A stretch of 64,000 nt of DNA, from contig NC_091272.1 in the NCBI RefSeq assembly GCF_042100115.1, positions 4,340,001-4,404,000 on the forward strand, in the 5' to 3' direction. Of the stretch, positions 25,000 to 33,902 are shown piece after piece (within the stretch, counting starts at the first letter, position 1; every line of letters starts with the position of its first letter). This stretch comes from Alternaria dauci (taxonomy: Eukaryota; Ascomycota; Dothideomycetes; Pleosporales; Pleosporaceae). The translations under genes were made by a program, and so were the position numbers. The notes below the pieces were generated by a model. The model searched no databases, was not told the DNA's origin, and saw only the letters and a list, made by a program, of their open reading frames with translations.

Positions 25000-25505
25000 A
25001 GGAATCGAGGTTTCTGAGGTTTGGGTTAGAGGGAAAGAAAGGGCGGTCGAGGAGACAGGCGTGGAGTACCCGTGATATGGTTTCGCAAGTAGTCAGGATG
25101 TGGATAGTGCCACAGAAAGAGATATGGCTAGTACCCAGTTTAAGACCGAGTAGTTTATGTTTCTCGAGCAGTTCCAATATGAGCAAGGCCGAATATCCAA
25201 AATCAGGTTGTCGTCAAAGCAATAACATCATGAAAGCGCAACGAAGGTGGCAAAGAACAAAGCGTTAGACCAAACAAGATCTGCATCAGTTATACTAGAT
25301 ATCTATAACGATCCCATAACACCTCCATCGCTACTGTTGTCGACGCGCTCTTCCCTCATCCAAAACGCATAAGCCTGAACGCTACACAAAGAAAACAAAT
25401 ATGCCGTGCCTGTAGAAACACTTCCGTTCCTGCTATCAAGCTTCCTCTAGACCCGTTTCCTGCTGTCATATACCGTCACTCATGCAAAAGTATGTTTTGA
25501 CTACT
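25000..25505. other. Convergent 3' intergenic region
   Basis: 506 bp between the stop codons of the MATE gene (plus) and the RTA1 gene (minus). No gene or repeat seen; it should carry both polyadenylation regions. Confidence 0.55.
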
Positions 25506-26535
25506 CTATCGACGAGCAAACTCGATATCGGTCTTGCGACGCGGCTTGATGTTGGGGTCATACCACCAGATGCATACTACAAGCGTGATCATCATAGGGA
25601 GGAAGTCGTAGACGTAGATGGGCCATTCGTGGGAGAGTAGGTAACCATCCTAGATTCTGTTAGTGATCTGTCCACATTTAGAAAAAGTAGGAGGAGTGGA
25701 GCATACCTTGCCCATAGCGTATTCAATAACCCTGCACAGGTTACGGATAGTGATGCAGACACTAGCAGCATACAAGAACCAGATCAGCTTCGTCCACGGA
25801 ATATCCGCGGACGAAGCTGTAGGTCCCTTTTGAAGTCGTACGTGCCAGATGCTCGCTACGACGACGAAGAAGCCGAAGATGAGGATTTGAAGGATCAGTC
25901 CGCCGAGGATGATGTTCTCGCCGCGCTTGAAACCGTCTTTGTCATCGGCTGAGACGAGCATACCAGCACCACCGGCTTGGATCATGCTAGAGATCAGGTT
26001 AGTATAGTTATTCATACAAACTGTGAACGGTAGACATGAACGTACAAGCAGAGAATGTCGCCGCCAACGAAGATCTTGGTCAACCAATTGACCCGTATCA
26101 GAGAGTATTCCGCAGAGTCCGTACGGCGAATGAGACGACCGAGAATCATGTATATGGAAGCCGCGAATAGAATGGGCGCGAGGAGGATGAGTGTGGATTG
26201 GATAATGTAAGGTGTTTTGCCTTCGGTATTGTTATGGGCTGCGGCGCGAGCGGAGTAACCTATGGCTTCACACTAGGGCAGACGTTAGCTTCTTGTCCTC
26301 TATTCAAGTATTTCCATGTGTAGAAGCTGGTGGTAGTGGGTAGTAAATAACATACTAGAGCTCCAACGACGAACGGTATACAAAACCATGTCTTGTTCTT
26401 GACGAGGCGGAATGTGTGGACGAAGAATAGTATGAACATAACGACGGCGGCAATGGCACCAGATGCTATGGTTGGCGTGTACGGCCAGAGTACATATTCT
26501 GGCACTGCCGAGGAGTCGTCTGCTGGTCTCGACAT
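25506..26535 (-). CDS. RTA1-like lipid-translocating 7-TM protein
   Basis: RTA1 family of fungal seven-helix membrane proteins, which includes Rta1, Rsb1 (sphingoid base export) and Pug1. Exons 26535-26356, 26272-26046, 25986-25707, 25649-25506 give 276 aa. Family hallmarks are LWPYTPTIASGAIAAVV at the start, TWFCIPFVVGALCEAIGYSAR across the first splice, TPYIIQSTLILLAPILFAASIYMILGRLIR, then TKIFVGGDILCFMIQAGGAG across the second, and a basic tail after YDPNIKPRRKTD. The substrate cannot be told from sequence; lipid or drug resistance is family knowledge. Confidence 0.93.
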
Positions 26536-27536
26536 CGTGAGGTGGGATTAGATGTATATGGTAGACGCCAATGGTCAGGAGCCCGTCTGATATAGCAGAG
26601 CCAAGCCAGAGAGAAACACACTGAGCTTGATGGTGTGAGCGGTGTCTGAGGTAGTACACTGTTGAAATAGAAGTGTTATAACCGGGGTTGGCTAATGGAG
26701 GAATAAATGGCATGGTCTTTATGTATAGAAGTCGCAACAGATGGCTGTGGGGCACAGCCCGCCTAGCCGTATCTCGTACATGGATTCTCTAGACCCGTAC
26801 AAAGATTGCCTGAGCAACCCGTTCCCGTCGCCCGTTGGGATATGTAGATGCCTCAGGGAAGAGAGAACGGGGTCCGTGCATACGACTAGCGTCCTCAAAT
26901 ACGACGAGCCAATCGCATTGCTCTCTGAATACTCGGATCCCTCCTTTTCGATTATTGTTTGAGCGGTGGCTCAAATCATACATTAGCTCTCCACATAAAG
27001 TAGTTTCAAACACGGGGTAGCAGGATAAAGGTTTTGAGTGTCGCGTCCAGTATACGTCGTTACACTTCTCGTAGTTGGTGCAGATAGAAAAGCTGTCTGC
27101 CCCGTTCGTCTCGCACAGCCTCCTCCTGAATGTATCTGGATCAGGGTATAGGTCTTTCTGAACTGGTGGAATATGTTCCATATCGGTGGTCTGAACAGTA
27201 AGTAAATGTGTGGGGACTTGAGCTAGGCCGCTTTCACTTACAATTAAGACTTCATCAAGCCTACCAAGCACTCTTCGCAAGCATTTCCCAAAGCAGTTTG
27301 ACGAGAGGAACAAACAATGCCGATTTGGCGCAGGAATATTGTTTCGATGCAATAGCTTCACGTCTGTTGCTAGTGCTCAGGCAAAATTGCGACCCAGTGT
27401 CTGCGCAATGGGTAGCATTACCGCGTCGAACGGCTTGTTCCATGAGCAAGGCTCACTTCATACAGCAGACTGAAGGCATCCGCGGTTCGGAGACACGATG
27501 TTGAGAGGTTGTAAAAGCCTGTTTACATTTCAGGCT
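26536..27536. other. Intergenic, with one doubtful ORF
   Basis: About 1 kb between the RTA1 start and the 3' end of the Zn2Cys6 gene. Apart from the doubtful frame at 26789-27181 I see nothing supportable. Confidence 0.4.
26789..27181 (-). CDS. Possible small hypothetical protein (doubtful)
   Basis: An open frame of 130 codons (MEHIPPVQKDLYPDPDTF...) has protein-like composition with seven Cys and balanced hydrophobics, unlike the Arg-rich shadow frames around it. Upstream in the same frame a canonical 51-nt intron can be drawn (27183-27250 area: GTAAGT donor, CAG acceptor), preceded by RRVLGRLDEVLI. No domain, signal peptide or homologue is recognised, and I could not find a convincing first exon. 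It may be a degraded gene or a missed multi-exon gene. Confidence 0.22.
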   Translation of the reverse strand: MEHIPPVQKDLYPDPDTFRRRLCETNGADSFSICTNYEKCNDVYWTRHSKPLSCYPVFETTLCGELMYDLSHRSNNNRKGGIRVFREQCDWLVVFEDASRMHGPRSLFPEASTYPNGRRERVAQAIFVRV

Positions 27537-28985
27537 TCATGTCGTATGTCCTGAATACGGTGTGGGCGGAACGGAGGCACCACGAATCTGCTCCTTCGGC
27601 CACTGCAACCACGACTTCCATTCATTGGGGACCATATGATCTGCAATGAGAAGTATCTGCTCTGCAACTCCTTCTAGATACCAGTAGCTCTCTGCTGCTC
27701 TATGCATGATGACAGCATAGTGTGCAAAGATGATCAAAGACCCTGGTTGCCTTTCAGATAGGAGCTCGATATAGCGGTCGGAGACGAGGTGTATCCAGAT
27801 TTTCAAGAGTGCGTCGGAAGGCGGCTTTGTAGAATTCTCTGCAACCCGGAATACGAGTTCGAGGATATGACAGGCATATCCATATGCATCGACAATGTCG
27901 GGAGGGTAAACGTGATGGACGACCTCTGAGAACTTGCGGAGCTGTACGAGCTCAGTATTGGGCGGTTGCTCTTCGGTCTGCCAATCGATATTCTTCACGT
28001 CGTCTGGAATTACACGACCTAGTTCGCTCTCCTTCATTTGTTCATAGACACCGGCTACCATGGGTCTAATCCTCCTAGTCAGGACGAGATTGGAAACGAC
28101 GCTATCGAACACATGATCCAAATCAGTATGAGCTGTAAGTGAAGCAACAAAGGCGTGTGGGAATAGCGTTCCGGCAAACAAAAGGACTGCTTTAAAGTTC
28201 GAAGGTTCGATATCGCGAACCGTTGTCTGGAAGTTGAGCAGAGCTGCTTCATGGTACTTCCCAGCTTGATATGAGTATTGTTGGGCTTCTTCTGGTTCTG
28301 AAGTTCGGCTCAAGTGCAAAGCACTGAGTGCAAGAGCCGCTTGGAGAAGATAGGGATGGTCGAATGCAATCTGTATCAAAGTAGTTGCAAACACCTCCTC
28401 GGCATCAGTATGCGCTGCTAGGCTTTTGGCTGTGACGGTCGTGTAGTGACTACGCACGGAGTTAGCTTACACTTCTAGGTGTATTTCCTATATATATGAG
28501 ATAGACAATTTCGGTTGCTCATTAGGCCATACCAGATCATGGAAGTACAACCATGTGTTGAGACTCAACTACATATGAGAATACGTACTGGAGCAATCGT
28601 AATTGGGGTATGTTCAACGTCAGATCTGGCTGACTAAAAGCGCCATTCACAATAGCATTCCCAAAGTCCGGTAGTGGTTGTTGGTCAAGGAAACCGGAAG
28701 TGCCGTCTGTGGATGATGGCGTGAAAGCTGGCGTTCCAAGCGGTAAAGGCGACACGTTGGAAGCCTCACGACTATCCCGACCCGTGGAAGGCCGGTATTC
28801 ACACACGGTGCCTTGCTTCACGCAGTTTGCGCAATTGGGCTTTTGCTCGTCGCACTTGAAGATGGTCAGTCGCATGCAGATTTCAATACTCGAATGGGAA
28901 GGCGCACTTTGACATGGCGGCCTTTGCACGGTAAGCAGCCATTTCGCGATTTTTTATGTGGCTTGCGAGTCTTAGCTCTGTCCAT
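27537..28985 (-). CDS. Zn(II)2Cys6 transcription factor
   Basis: Fungal binuclear zinc cluster regulator, 418 aa, nuclear. Exons 28985-28908, 28854-28589, 28449-27537. The first splice completes the cluster: Cys at residues 17, 20, 27, 34, 37, 44 (CLPCKGRHVK then CDEQKPNCANCVKQGTVC). The start MDRAKTRKPHKKSRNG gives the usual basic lead-in. After a Ser/Pro linker, the second splice (139-nt intron) restores LLHHYTTVTAKSLA. The fungal-specific regulatory region follows (FDHPYLLQAALALSALHLS, EAALLNFQTTV), as in sterol-regulator-like (UPC2-type) factors. Targets unknown. It lies between a UBX gene and the doubtful ORF, so the context gives no clear pathway. Confidence 0.92.
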
Positions 28986-29383
28986 GTTATTTTGTCGCTA
29001 CGAGGGTCATGTCGGTTGTTTCTATAGGGAACGTGATGGCAGTGGACGATCGAAAGCTTAGGACGGGTGACGAAATCGGGCTGGCTGCATTCACGCTAAT
29101 ACATGGCCTGTGCTCCCGGAGCAGCGTAGGCTGTGCGACTCAAACATCCGGAACACGGAATTGTGGCTGCGTTATCGACAGTCTTGGCAAGCATGTACCA
29201 GGTTACGTGGATCAGGGAATAGTCGAAGCACTGCAAACAACAAAACGCGCGTACAATGCTATACATAGATTCTTACATTCATAACCAACGTAGACATCGT
29301 GTCCAGAACCCAAGTAGATATCCACGTCCCACGCTAAGTCGAGCAGATAGTGTAACGCCAATTCAATGCTCGTCTCCATGCGA
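28986..29383. other. Intergenic spacer
   Basis: 398 bp between the Zn2Cys6 start and the stop of the UBX gene, both on the minus strand. No gene seen. Confidence 0.5.
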
Positions 29384-30931
29384 TCACTGCTCGTCGTCTT
29401 CCTCTTCCTCTTCTAGATCGGTCCGCTCAACAATCAGATTACCGCTCCGTCCAATACGCTCTTTAATTGTACCACCAATCTTGAGCTCATATACCTCGCG
29501 CGGCATAGGGCTGACCAGTTGGAACTTGTACTCATGCTCGAAATCTGTTGGTTTCTCCACTTTCTCCTGTAGGCCTTTTTCAGATTGCAGGATATCGTAG
29601 CATTCAACGAATGCATAGAGTTCCTCGATGTGTGTATCTGCGGCGAACTTGCGAACCACACGCTCGGCATTTGGCATACGAAGACTGATGCGCACAATGT
29701 CCTTGTCGTCGGGCCCGGGCTCAGAGCGTATAGATGCAGCACGCCATTGCCTCCATTGAGCGAGATTTTGTGCGTATCGTTCGATGGCTTGTTCGCGTTC
29801 GAGTGCTTCCTTTTCTTCTCGAGCTTTGCGCTCTGCCTCCTCCTTCTTCTTGCGGGCCTTCTCCCGGTCCGCTGCCAGTGAGCGTTCATATGCGCTGTTT
29901 TGTTGTTCTCGGATGCTTCGTGTCGCTTGTTGTTCCACGCGCTGGCTCCGCACGCGATTGAGCGGCTCCGTGTGTTGCTGCATTGCCTGTCGCAATTTGG
30001 CAATGTACTGTTGTGGGGGCGTCGGACCAGCTACACGCGCCGCGATTCCCATAGCTGTTGACGAAACCTGGGGTGTGTGTACGATCAGACCGGTAAAAGG
30101 GAACTTGGTGCACGACAGGGCAGCGGAAACTTGGTATGCTTCGGAATCTTGCACGTTGCCAGCCCAAAGTATGATGTTGTTCTCGGGGTTTCGTACAAAC
30201 TCGACGACCTCTGGTGAGAGGAGTGTGTCCCGTACGAAAGATGATGTCTCGTCATGCTCTGGGCTGACCAGGACAACCATCAAGAACTGTAGGTTTTTCT
30301 TCGCCAGATCAAAGGCTTGTGCGTATCCGCTCTCGAAGAACGGCAGGTTGTGGCTTCCATATTCCTCCTCGAATTCGCGGATGAAACGCGCCGCTGTGTC
30401 TCGTGGGTTCAGAGGTCGGCGTCCGCTTGCGCTGCGCTGAGAGGTGGGTGTTCTGATGTTGCTAGCTGTAACCCTCCCCCATGCGCGCGGCAGGAAGGGG
30501 AAGATCCATCCCAATAACCGGAAGGATTTTGCAAATAGCGAGTAGACCAGCGAGAACGGCGCAAAGAAAATGGCCAGCACTAGCGGAACTTGTGTGCTGA
30601 CTTGGCTTTCTGGCTGCGGGACCACTCTCGGGGCAGGTTCTATCCGCACTCTCCTCCCACTACTTGTTGATGATCGCGGTGAGGCAAGACCATTAAGTAG
30701 TGTCTCCTGTCGGCGGGTGTCTTGGGGCGGTGGTAGCTGGGCGGCAGCAGCAGCGACCGGATCTTCGGTCGGTTCGCCGTCGAAGAAGCGCGTCACCGCT
30801 ATATTGACGTTCCATTGCGCGCGTTGGAGCAACGGTATCGCATCAGAGGTCGGTTGGTCGGTAACGGCGGTGTATTGTTGAAGGGCGGCTTGCTGGTCGG
30901 CTGTGAGAGATGCGATGTCCGTATCCGCCAT
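29384..30931 (-). CDS. UBX-domain ERAD adaptor, Ubx2/FAF2-like
   Basis: Single exon, 515 aa. Layout matches FAF2/UBXD8 and fungal Ucp10: a UBA-like domain (about 8-52, WNVNIAVTRFFDG), and a hydrophobic hairpin (115-148, LVLAIFFAPFSLVYSLFAKS then LLGWIFPFLP) that inserts into ER or lipid-droplet membrane. A UAS thioredoxin-like domain follows (about 180-325, KKNLQFLMVVLVSPEHDE, NNIILWAGNV), then a charged coiled coil (about 335-390) and a C-terminal UBX domain (about 405-495, ISLRMPNAERVVRKF). These proteins recruit Cdc48/p97 to ubiquitylated substrates in ER-associated degradation. The acidic tail ends EEEEEDDEQ. Membrane-bound role is inferred from the hairpin. Confidence 0.94.
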   Translation of the reverse strand: MADTDIASLTADQQAALQQYTAVTDQPTSDAIPLLQRAQWNVNIAVTRFFDGEPTEDPVAAAAAQLPPPQDTRRQETLLNGLASPRSSTSSGRRVRIEPAPRVVPQPESQVSTQVPLVLAIFFAPFSLVYSLFAKSFRLLGWIFPFLPRAWGRVTASNIRTPTSQRSASGRRPLNPRDTAARFIREFEEEYGSHNLPFFESGYAQAFDLAKKNLQFLMVVLVSPEHDETSSFVRDTLLSPEVVEFVRNPENNIILWAGNVQDSEAYQVSAALSCTKFPFTGLIVHTPQVSSTAMGIAARVAGPTPPQQYIAKLRQAMQQHTEPLNRVRSQRVEQQATRSIREQQNSAYERSLAADREKARKKKEEAERKAREEKEALEREQAIERYAQNLAQWRQWRAASIRSEPGPDDKDIVRISLRMPNAERVVRKFAADTHIEELYAFVECYDILQSEKGLQEKVEKPTDFEHEYKFQLVSPMPREVYELKIGGTIKERIGRSGNLIVERTDLEEEEEDDEQ

Positions 30932-31868
30932 TTTGGCTCCGCAACCAATATAGTTTTTGGCGGGAAGATTCGGTTGTGGAAGATTAGATCTTTAACGTGT
31001 ACGGGTGATGTATACCATCGGAAAGGACTGTAAGATGACAGCGTAGTGTAGGGTGAAAGTACTGGTGTACGTGTTGCCTGGCCTTTGCTGCGATGATGTA
31101 GCGGTGGTCGGAGCTTTCCCTTGAACTAACCGCGGGACAAGGGTGAGGCTAACCTTGGAATCCTCAACCATGGCCACACAGCACTACCAAACCGTATAGT
31201 TGACAGATCGGCACATTTTCAGTTCTCCCTGTCCGACAGGAATATTGCAGGCAGCAAAGTTTCTCATCTGGTAACGTTGTTGCTACGCGACAAGTTCCGG
31301 AACCATGTTCGTAGACTTGCGTCCGTTGGCCTTCTAACATTTGCAATGCTACCTATGTATCTGACACAATGGATCGCGCACGATCACCAATCTTAGAATA
31401 AGGCTACGAGTCTATGATGGTTATACGCAAGACTTGGCACCATATTTACAGGGTATCTTGTCTATATCTATGGCTGGGCGCATTCGCACGAGACAAGACG
31501 TGATGTTCTGAAATGGAATCATGAACCAAGACATAGAGTCGTCTATGTTAAAGATTTGAGATATCCTGATCTCGAGGAATCAACGCGGACGGCGGACGAA
31601 TTGCATACGATCCGTCTATAAGGGTAGAGAAATGACTGCATTCGTGGCCGCTGACCGGGTAGGCTCGTCTTCGGCAGAAGCCAGTAGCTAGTGCGACCAG
31701 AAAGAACAATGAGCTCGGCAAATATCAAGATGCTTCCCCGCACATACTACCGGCATGACAACGACACGCAGGCAGCGCATGAACAAGCTTCCAGGCATGG
31801 GATGCTGCCAAAACAATGTGAAATATAATAGATCTGCACGCTCATTTAATCATATTCAGCGTATCAAC
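30932..31868. other. Intergenic region upstream of tRNA-Thr
   Basis: 937 bp between the UBX start and the tRNA gene. No coding frame is convincing and no second tRNA was found. Confidence 0.5.
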
Positions 31869-31879
31869 GCCCGTTTGGC

Positions 31880-31931
31880 GTAAGTTAACCAATACGACGT
31901 TATCTGAGCAGCATTAACTAACGACATGCAG
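31880..31931 (+). other. Predicted 52-nt GT-AG intron inside tRNA-Thr
   Basis: 5' splice site GTAAGT (perfect to fungal consensus), branch site CTAAC with the A 10 nt before the AG, and 3' splice site CAG. Length 52 nt compares with 44-64 nt for many protein-gene introns here, such as 50 nt in SDA1 intron 1. Only this GT-AG choice gives the perfect GCC/GGC D stem. Confidence 0.8.
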
Positions 31932-31970
31932 CAAGCGGTAAGGCGTCGCACTTGTAATGCGAAGATCACT

Positions 31971-31981
31971 CGTTCGATTCG
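31971..31981 (+). promoter_or_regulatory. Pol III B box of tRNA-Thr
   Basis: CGTTCGATTCG matches the B-box core GTTCGANTC within the T arm. The A box (TGGCCAAGCGG in the spliced tRNA) is split by the intron. Confidence 0.85.
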
Positions 31982-31992
31982 GGTAATGGGCA

Positions 31993-32614
31993 CAGAAATG
32001 ATGTTGATCGTGTCGATCAGGATTTCCTGATTTTCCATCAAATTTTTTTTCGTCTTCACAACTGCTTGGCTGTGCTCTAGCGAAGGCTCTGCTGAGATTA
32101 TCTCTCCGTCCTTGAGTAAGTAAGGTTGTAGTTACAACCATAGCCGAGCTAAAGGGAAGTCAGCACATGCTTTTTGACTTATTAGCATTAGGAGAAAGAT
32201 ACATCACAGCAGAAATCTCACATTATTGACCGCCCTATCAACTGACGTATAATGATGGAAAGGTTTAGATGAGATAGAAGGTATTTATAGTAGTGCATGA
32301 TAGCTGTGTAGAGGACTAGAGATTAATTTTCAAGATACAATGTGCAGGCGTTTACCGACAACTCTTCGATGTCAATCAATAACTCTGAAAAAAAATTCAC
32401 ACATGATGAATCCCTTTGCAACAAATAGCCCGTCATCTCGTGATTTTCCACCGAGCATACCTACATAAATATGCGATAGACAAAACTTTGACGTGACAAC
32501 AAAAGCACTACACAAAACGATGTACCAAGGAATCAAGGTGAGGTGAGGTTAGGCTTATCACGCTTTCTATTCTGACCACTATAGATAAGTTACATAGGAG
32601 CAGGTAGGCATGGT
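31993..32614. other. AT-rich intergenic flank after tRNA-Thr
   Basis: Contains two overlapping hairpins just 3' of the tRNA, then T-runs, and further AT-rich sequence up to the apple-like protein gene. No open frame is convincing. Confidence 0.5.
32043..32050 (+). terminator. Pol III terminator T8 downstream of tRNA-Thr
   Basis: Eight consecutive T residues, 51 nt after the tRNA 3' end. A weaker T4 lies at 32031-32034. Either could end the Pol III transcript. Confidence 0.65.
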
Positions 32615-33535
32615 CTAGACTCTAAATCCCATAACCACCGCTATCAAGAACGGCAGCGCAGCACCCACGACAAACCTCTCCATCAACGCTGCAACCATAT
32701 CCAGCTTAGCACTCTTCTCACCCTCAGAAGTCTTGACATCCTCCTCATACTCTTTTTGCTTCTCAGCACCCAGAACATATCCGTTGCTTCCCGCGATAAC
32801 AACTTCAAAATCCCAATTCTTGTACCCTGTGTTCGTCGCACCGTCTTTCCGCATGTTGCCCTCACCCCAAAGTGCACATTTGATGATGGTGCGACTATCC
32901 GCGTCCTGGCACCGCTCTCCCAGATTGATCGATGGGGAGCGCTCAAAATAGATGTTGAAGCTGTTGCACATTTGCGCGCGTGGCGTGGGCGTGCTGGTAG
33001 GTATAGTGGAGGAACCAGATTCATCTGGGAATAGGGTGGTCGAGGTAACCTCTGGCTCAAATTCCATGCCAGATGCCCCCCACATGCGACATTTACTCGC
33101 ACACTCGGTTGGACTGTATGTTTCCAGTTCGTGGTATCCGAGGTAGTTGGTACCGACGTACGATGCATTCGCCGCGCGAAAAGCGCGGGCATAGTCAGGG
33201 GGTGTGGTAGCTTCTAGAGCGGGAGTGCGAATTAGGGGAGATGTGTAAAAGGACGACGCGTTGTCTTCTTCTGGGACAGGACCGTAGCCTGGGGCTTGGG
33301 GGCGACAGTCGCCTTGGGTGTTCTGGATGGGCTTGGATGGGAGAGTTTGGAGACTCCCGACACTTGTGAGGATGCTGCTGGTGGAATTTGTAGAGGCGGT
33401 TGGTAACGAAATGGTGGATGTCACTGTCGCGATTACCGGAGTAGCCGTGGTGGTGATCATCATGCCTGTGAAGGTAGATATGTTGGCAACGTTGAGCGTT
33501 GCTGCTAACACACCTAGTGAGGTCGTATTTAGCAT
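32615..33535 (-). CDS. Apple/PAN-like surface protein with hydrophobic C-terminus
   Basis: Single exon, 306 aa. The N-terminal 60 residues are Thr/Ser-rich, wall-protein-like, without a clear classical signal peptide, so the true start could lie in an unrecognised upstream exon. Residues about 120-235 have a Cys pattern (YSPTECASKCRMWGASGMEF ... QMCNSFNIYFERSPSI ... ERCQDADSRTIIKCALWG) like fungal apple/PAN-type carbohydrate- or protein-binding modules. The tail ends in a short hydrophobic run (ALPFLIAVVMGFRV) that could be a GPI-attachment signal. Extracellular location and adhesion or carbohydrate binding are inference. Confidence 0.72.
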   Translation of the reverse strand: MLNTTSLGVLAATLNVANISTFTGMMITTTATPVIATVTSTISLPTASTNSTSSILTSVGSLQTLPSKPIQNTQGDCRPQAPGYGPVPEEDNASSFYTSPLIRTPALEATTPPDYARAFRAANASYVGTNYLGYHELETYSPTECASKCRMWGASGMEFEPEVTSTTLFPDESGSSTIPTSTPTPRAQMCNSFNIYFERSPSINLGERCQDADSRTIIKCALWGEGNMRKDGATNTGYKNWDFEVVIAGSNGYVLGAEKQKEYEEDVKTSEGEKSAKLDMVAALMERFVVGAALPFLIAVVMGFRV

Positions 33536-33902
33536 TTTGATGTATTTGAGTTAAAGAATAGTGAAGTCGAATGGTGTGCGAAAACTGTTTTCGTGCTCCG
33601 TTGTTGTCGTTGTATGGTAGCGAACGGGTGGCTGTGTATCCTACATCACCACTTAGACGCTTGGATTACAAGACCCATAACCACCGTGTGAGTGGGTTCC
33701 AGTGCGACCGAAAAGTATTCGTACTTGCACTCTTAGGTTTCTCAGTCTGTTGCGCTAATCTTGAATCGCTTACTTGGTCGTTCACATCGCCGACAGCCTA
33801 CTATAGACAGTCACATCATCCCTGAACGCACTCTGACCTGTCAACACCCGTCAGCAAGCCGAACAAGTCAAAGCTCTACTAGGACAAGCAAGAGCCTAGA
33901 CA
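33536..33902. other. Intergenic spacer
   Basis: 367 bp between two minus-strand genes. No gene seen. Confidence 0.5.

Larger units (their letters stand above)
31869..31992 (+). tRNA. tRNA-Thr(UGU) interrupted by a spliceosome-type intron in the D stem
   Basis: Two exons, 31869-31879 (11 nt) and 31932-31992 (61 nt), make a complete 72-nt cloverleaf. Acceptor GCCCGTT pairs with AATGGGC (one G-U), then TG, D stem GCC/GGC with loop AAGCGGTAA, G26, anticodon stem TCGCA/TGCGA with loop CTTGTAA (anticodon TGT), variable AGATC, T stem ACTCG/CGGGT with loop TTCGATT, and discriminator A73; CCA is not encoded. The 52 nt between (31880-31931) begin GTAAGT, contain TTAACTAACG with CTAAC at 31918-31922, and end CATGCAG, exactly like this genome's mRNA introns. 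They fall between tRNA positions 11 and 12, not at 37/38. Without their removal there is no D stem and no 5' acceptor strand. Removal of the segment is inference; the cloverleaf is seen. Confidence 0.85.

Noticed and set aside
32380..32460. C-box-like ATGATGA at 32403
   Set aside because: No D box at a usable distance, no terminal stem, no recognised rRNA complement.
33735..33825. Minus-strand ATGATGT ... CTGA pair resembling a C/D snoRNA
   Set aside because: No stem and no recognised target.
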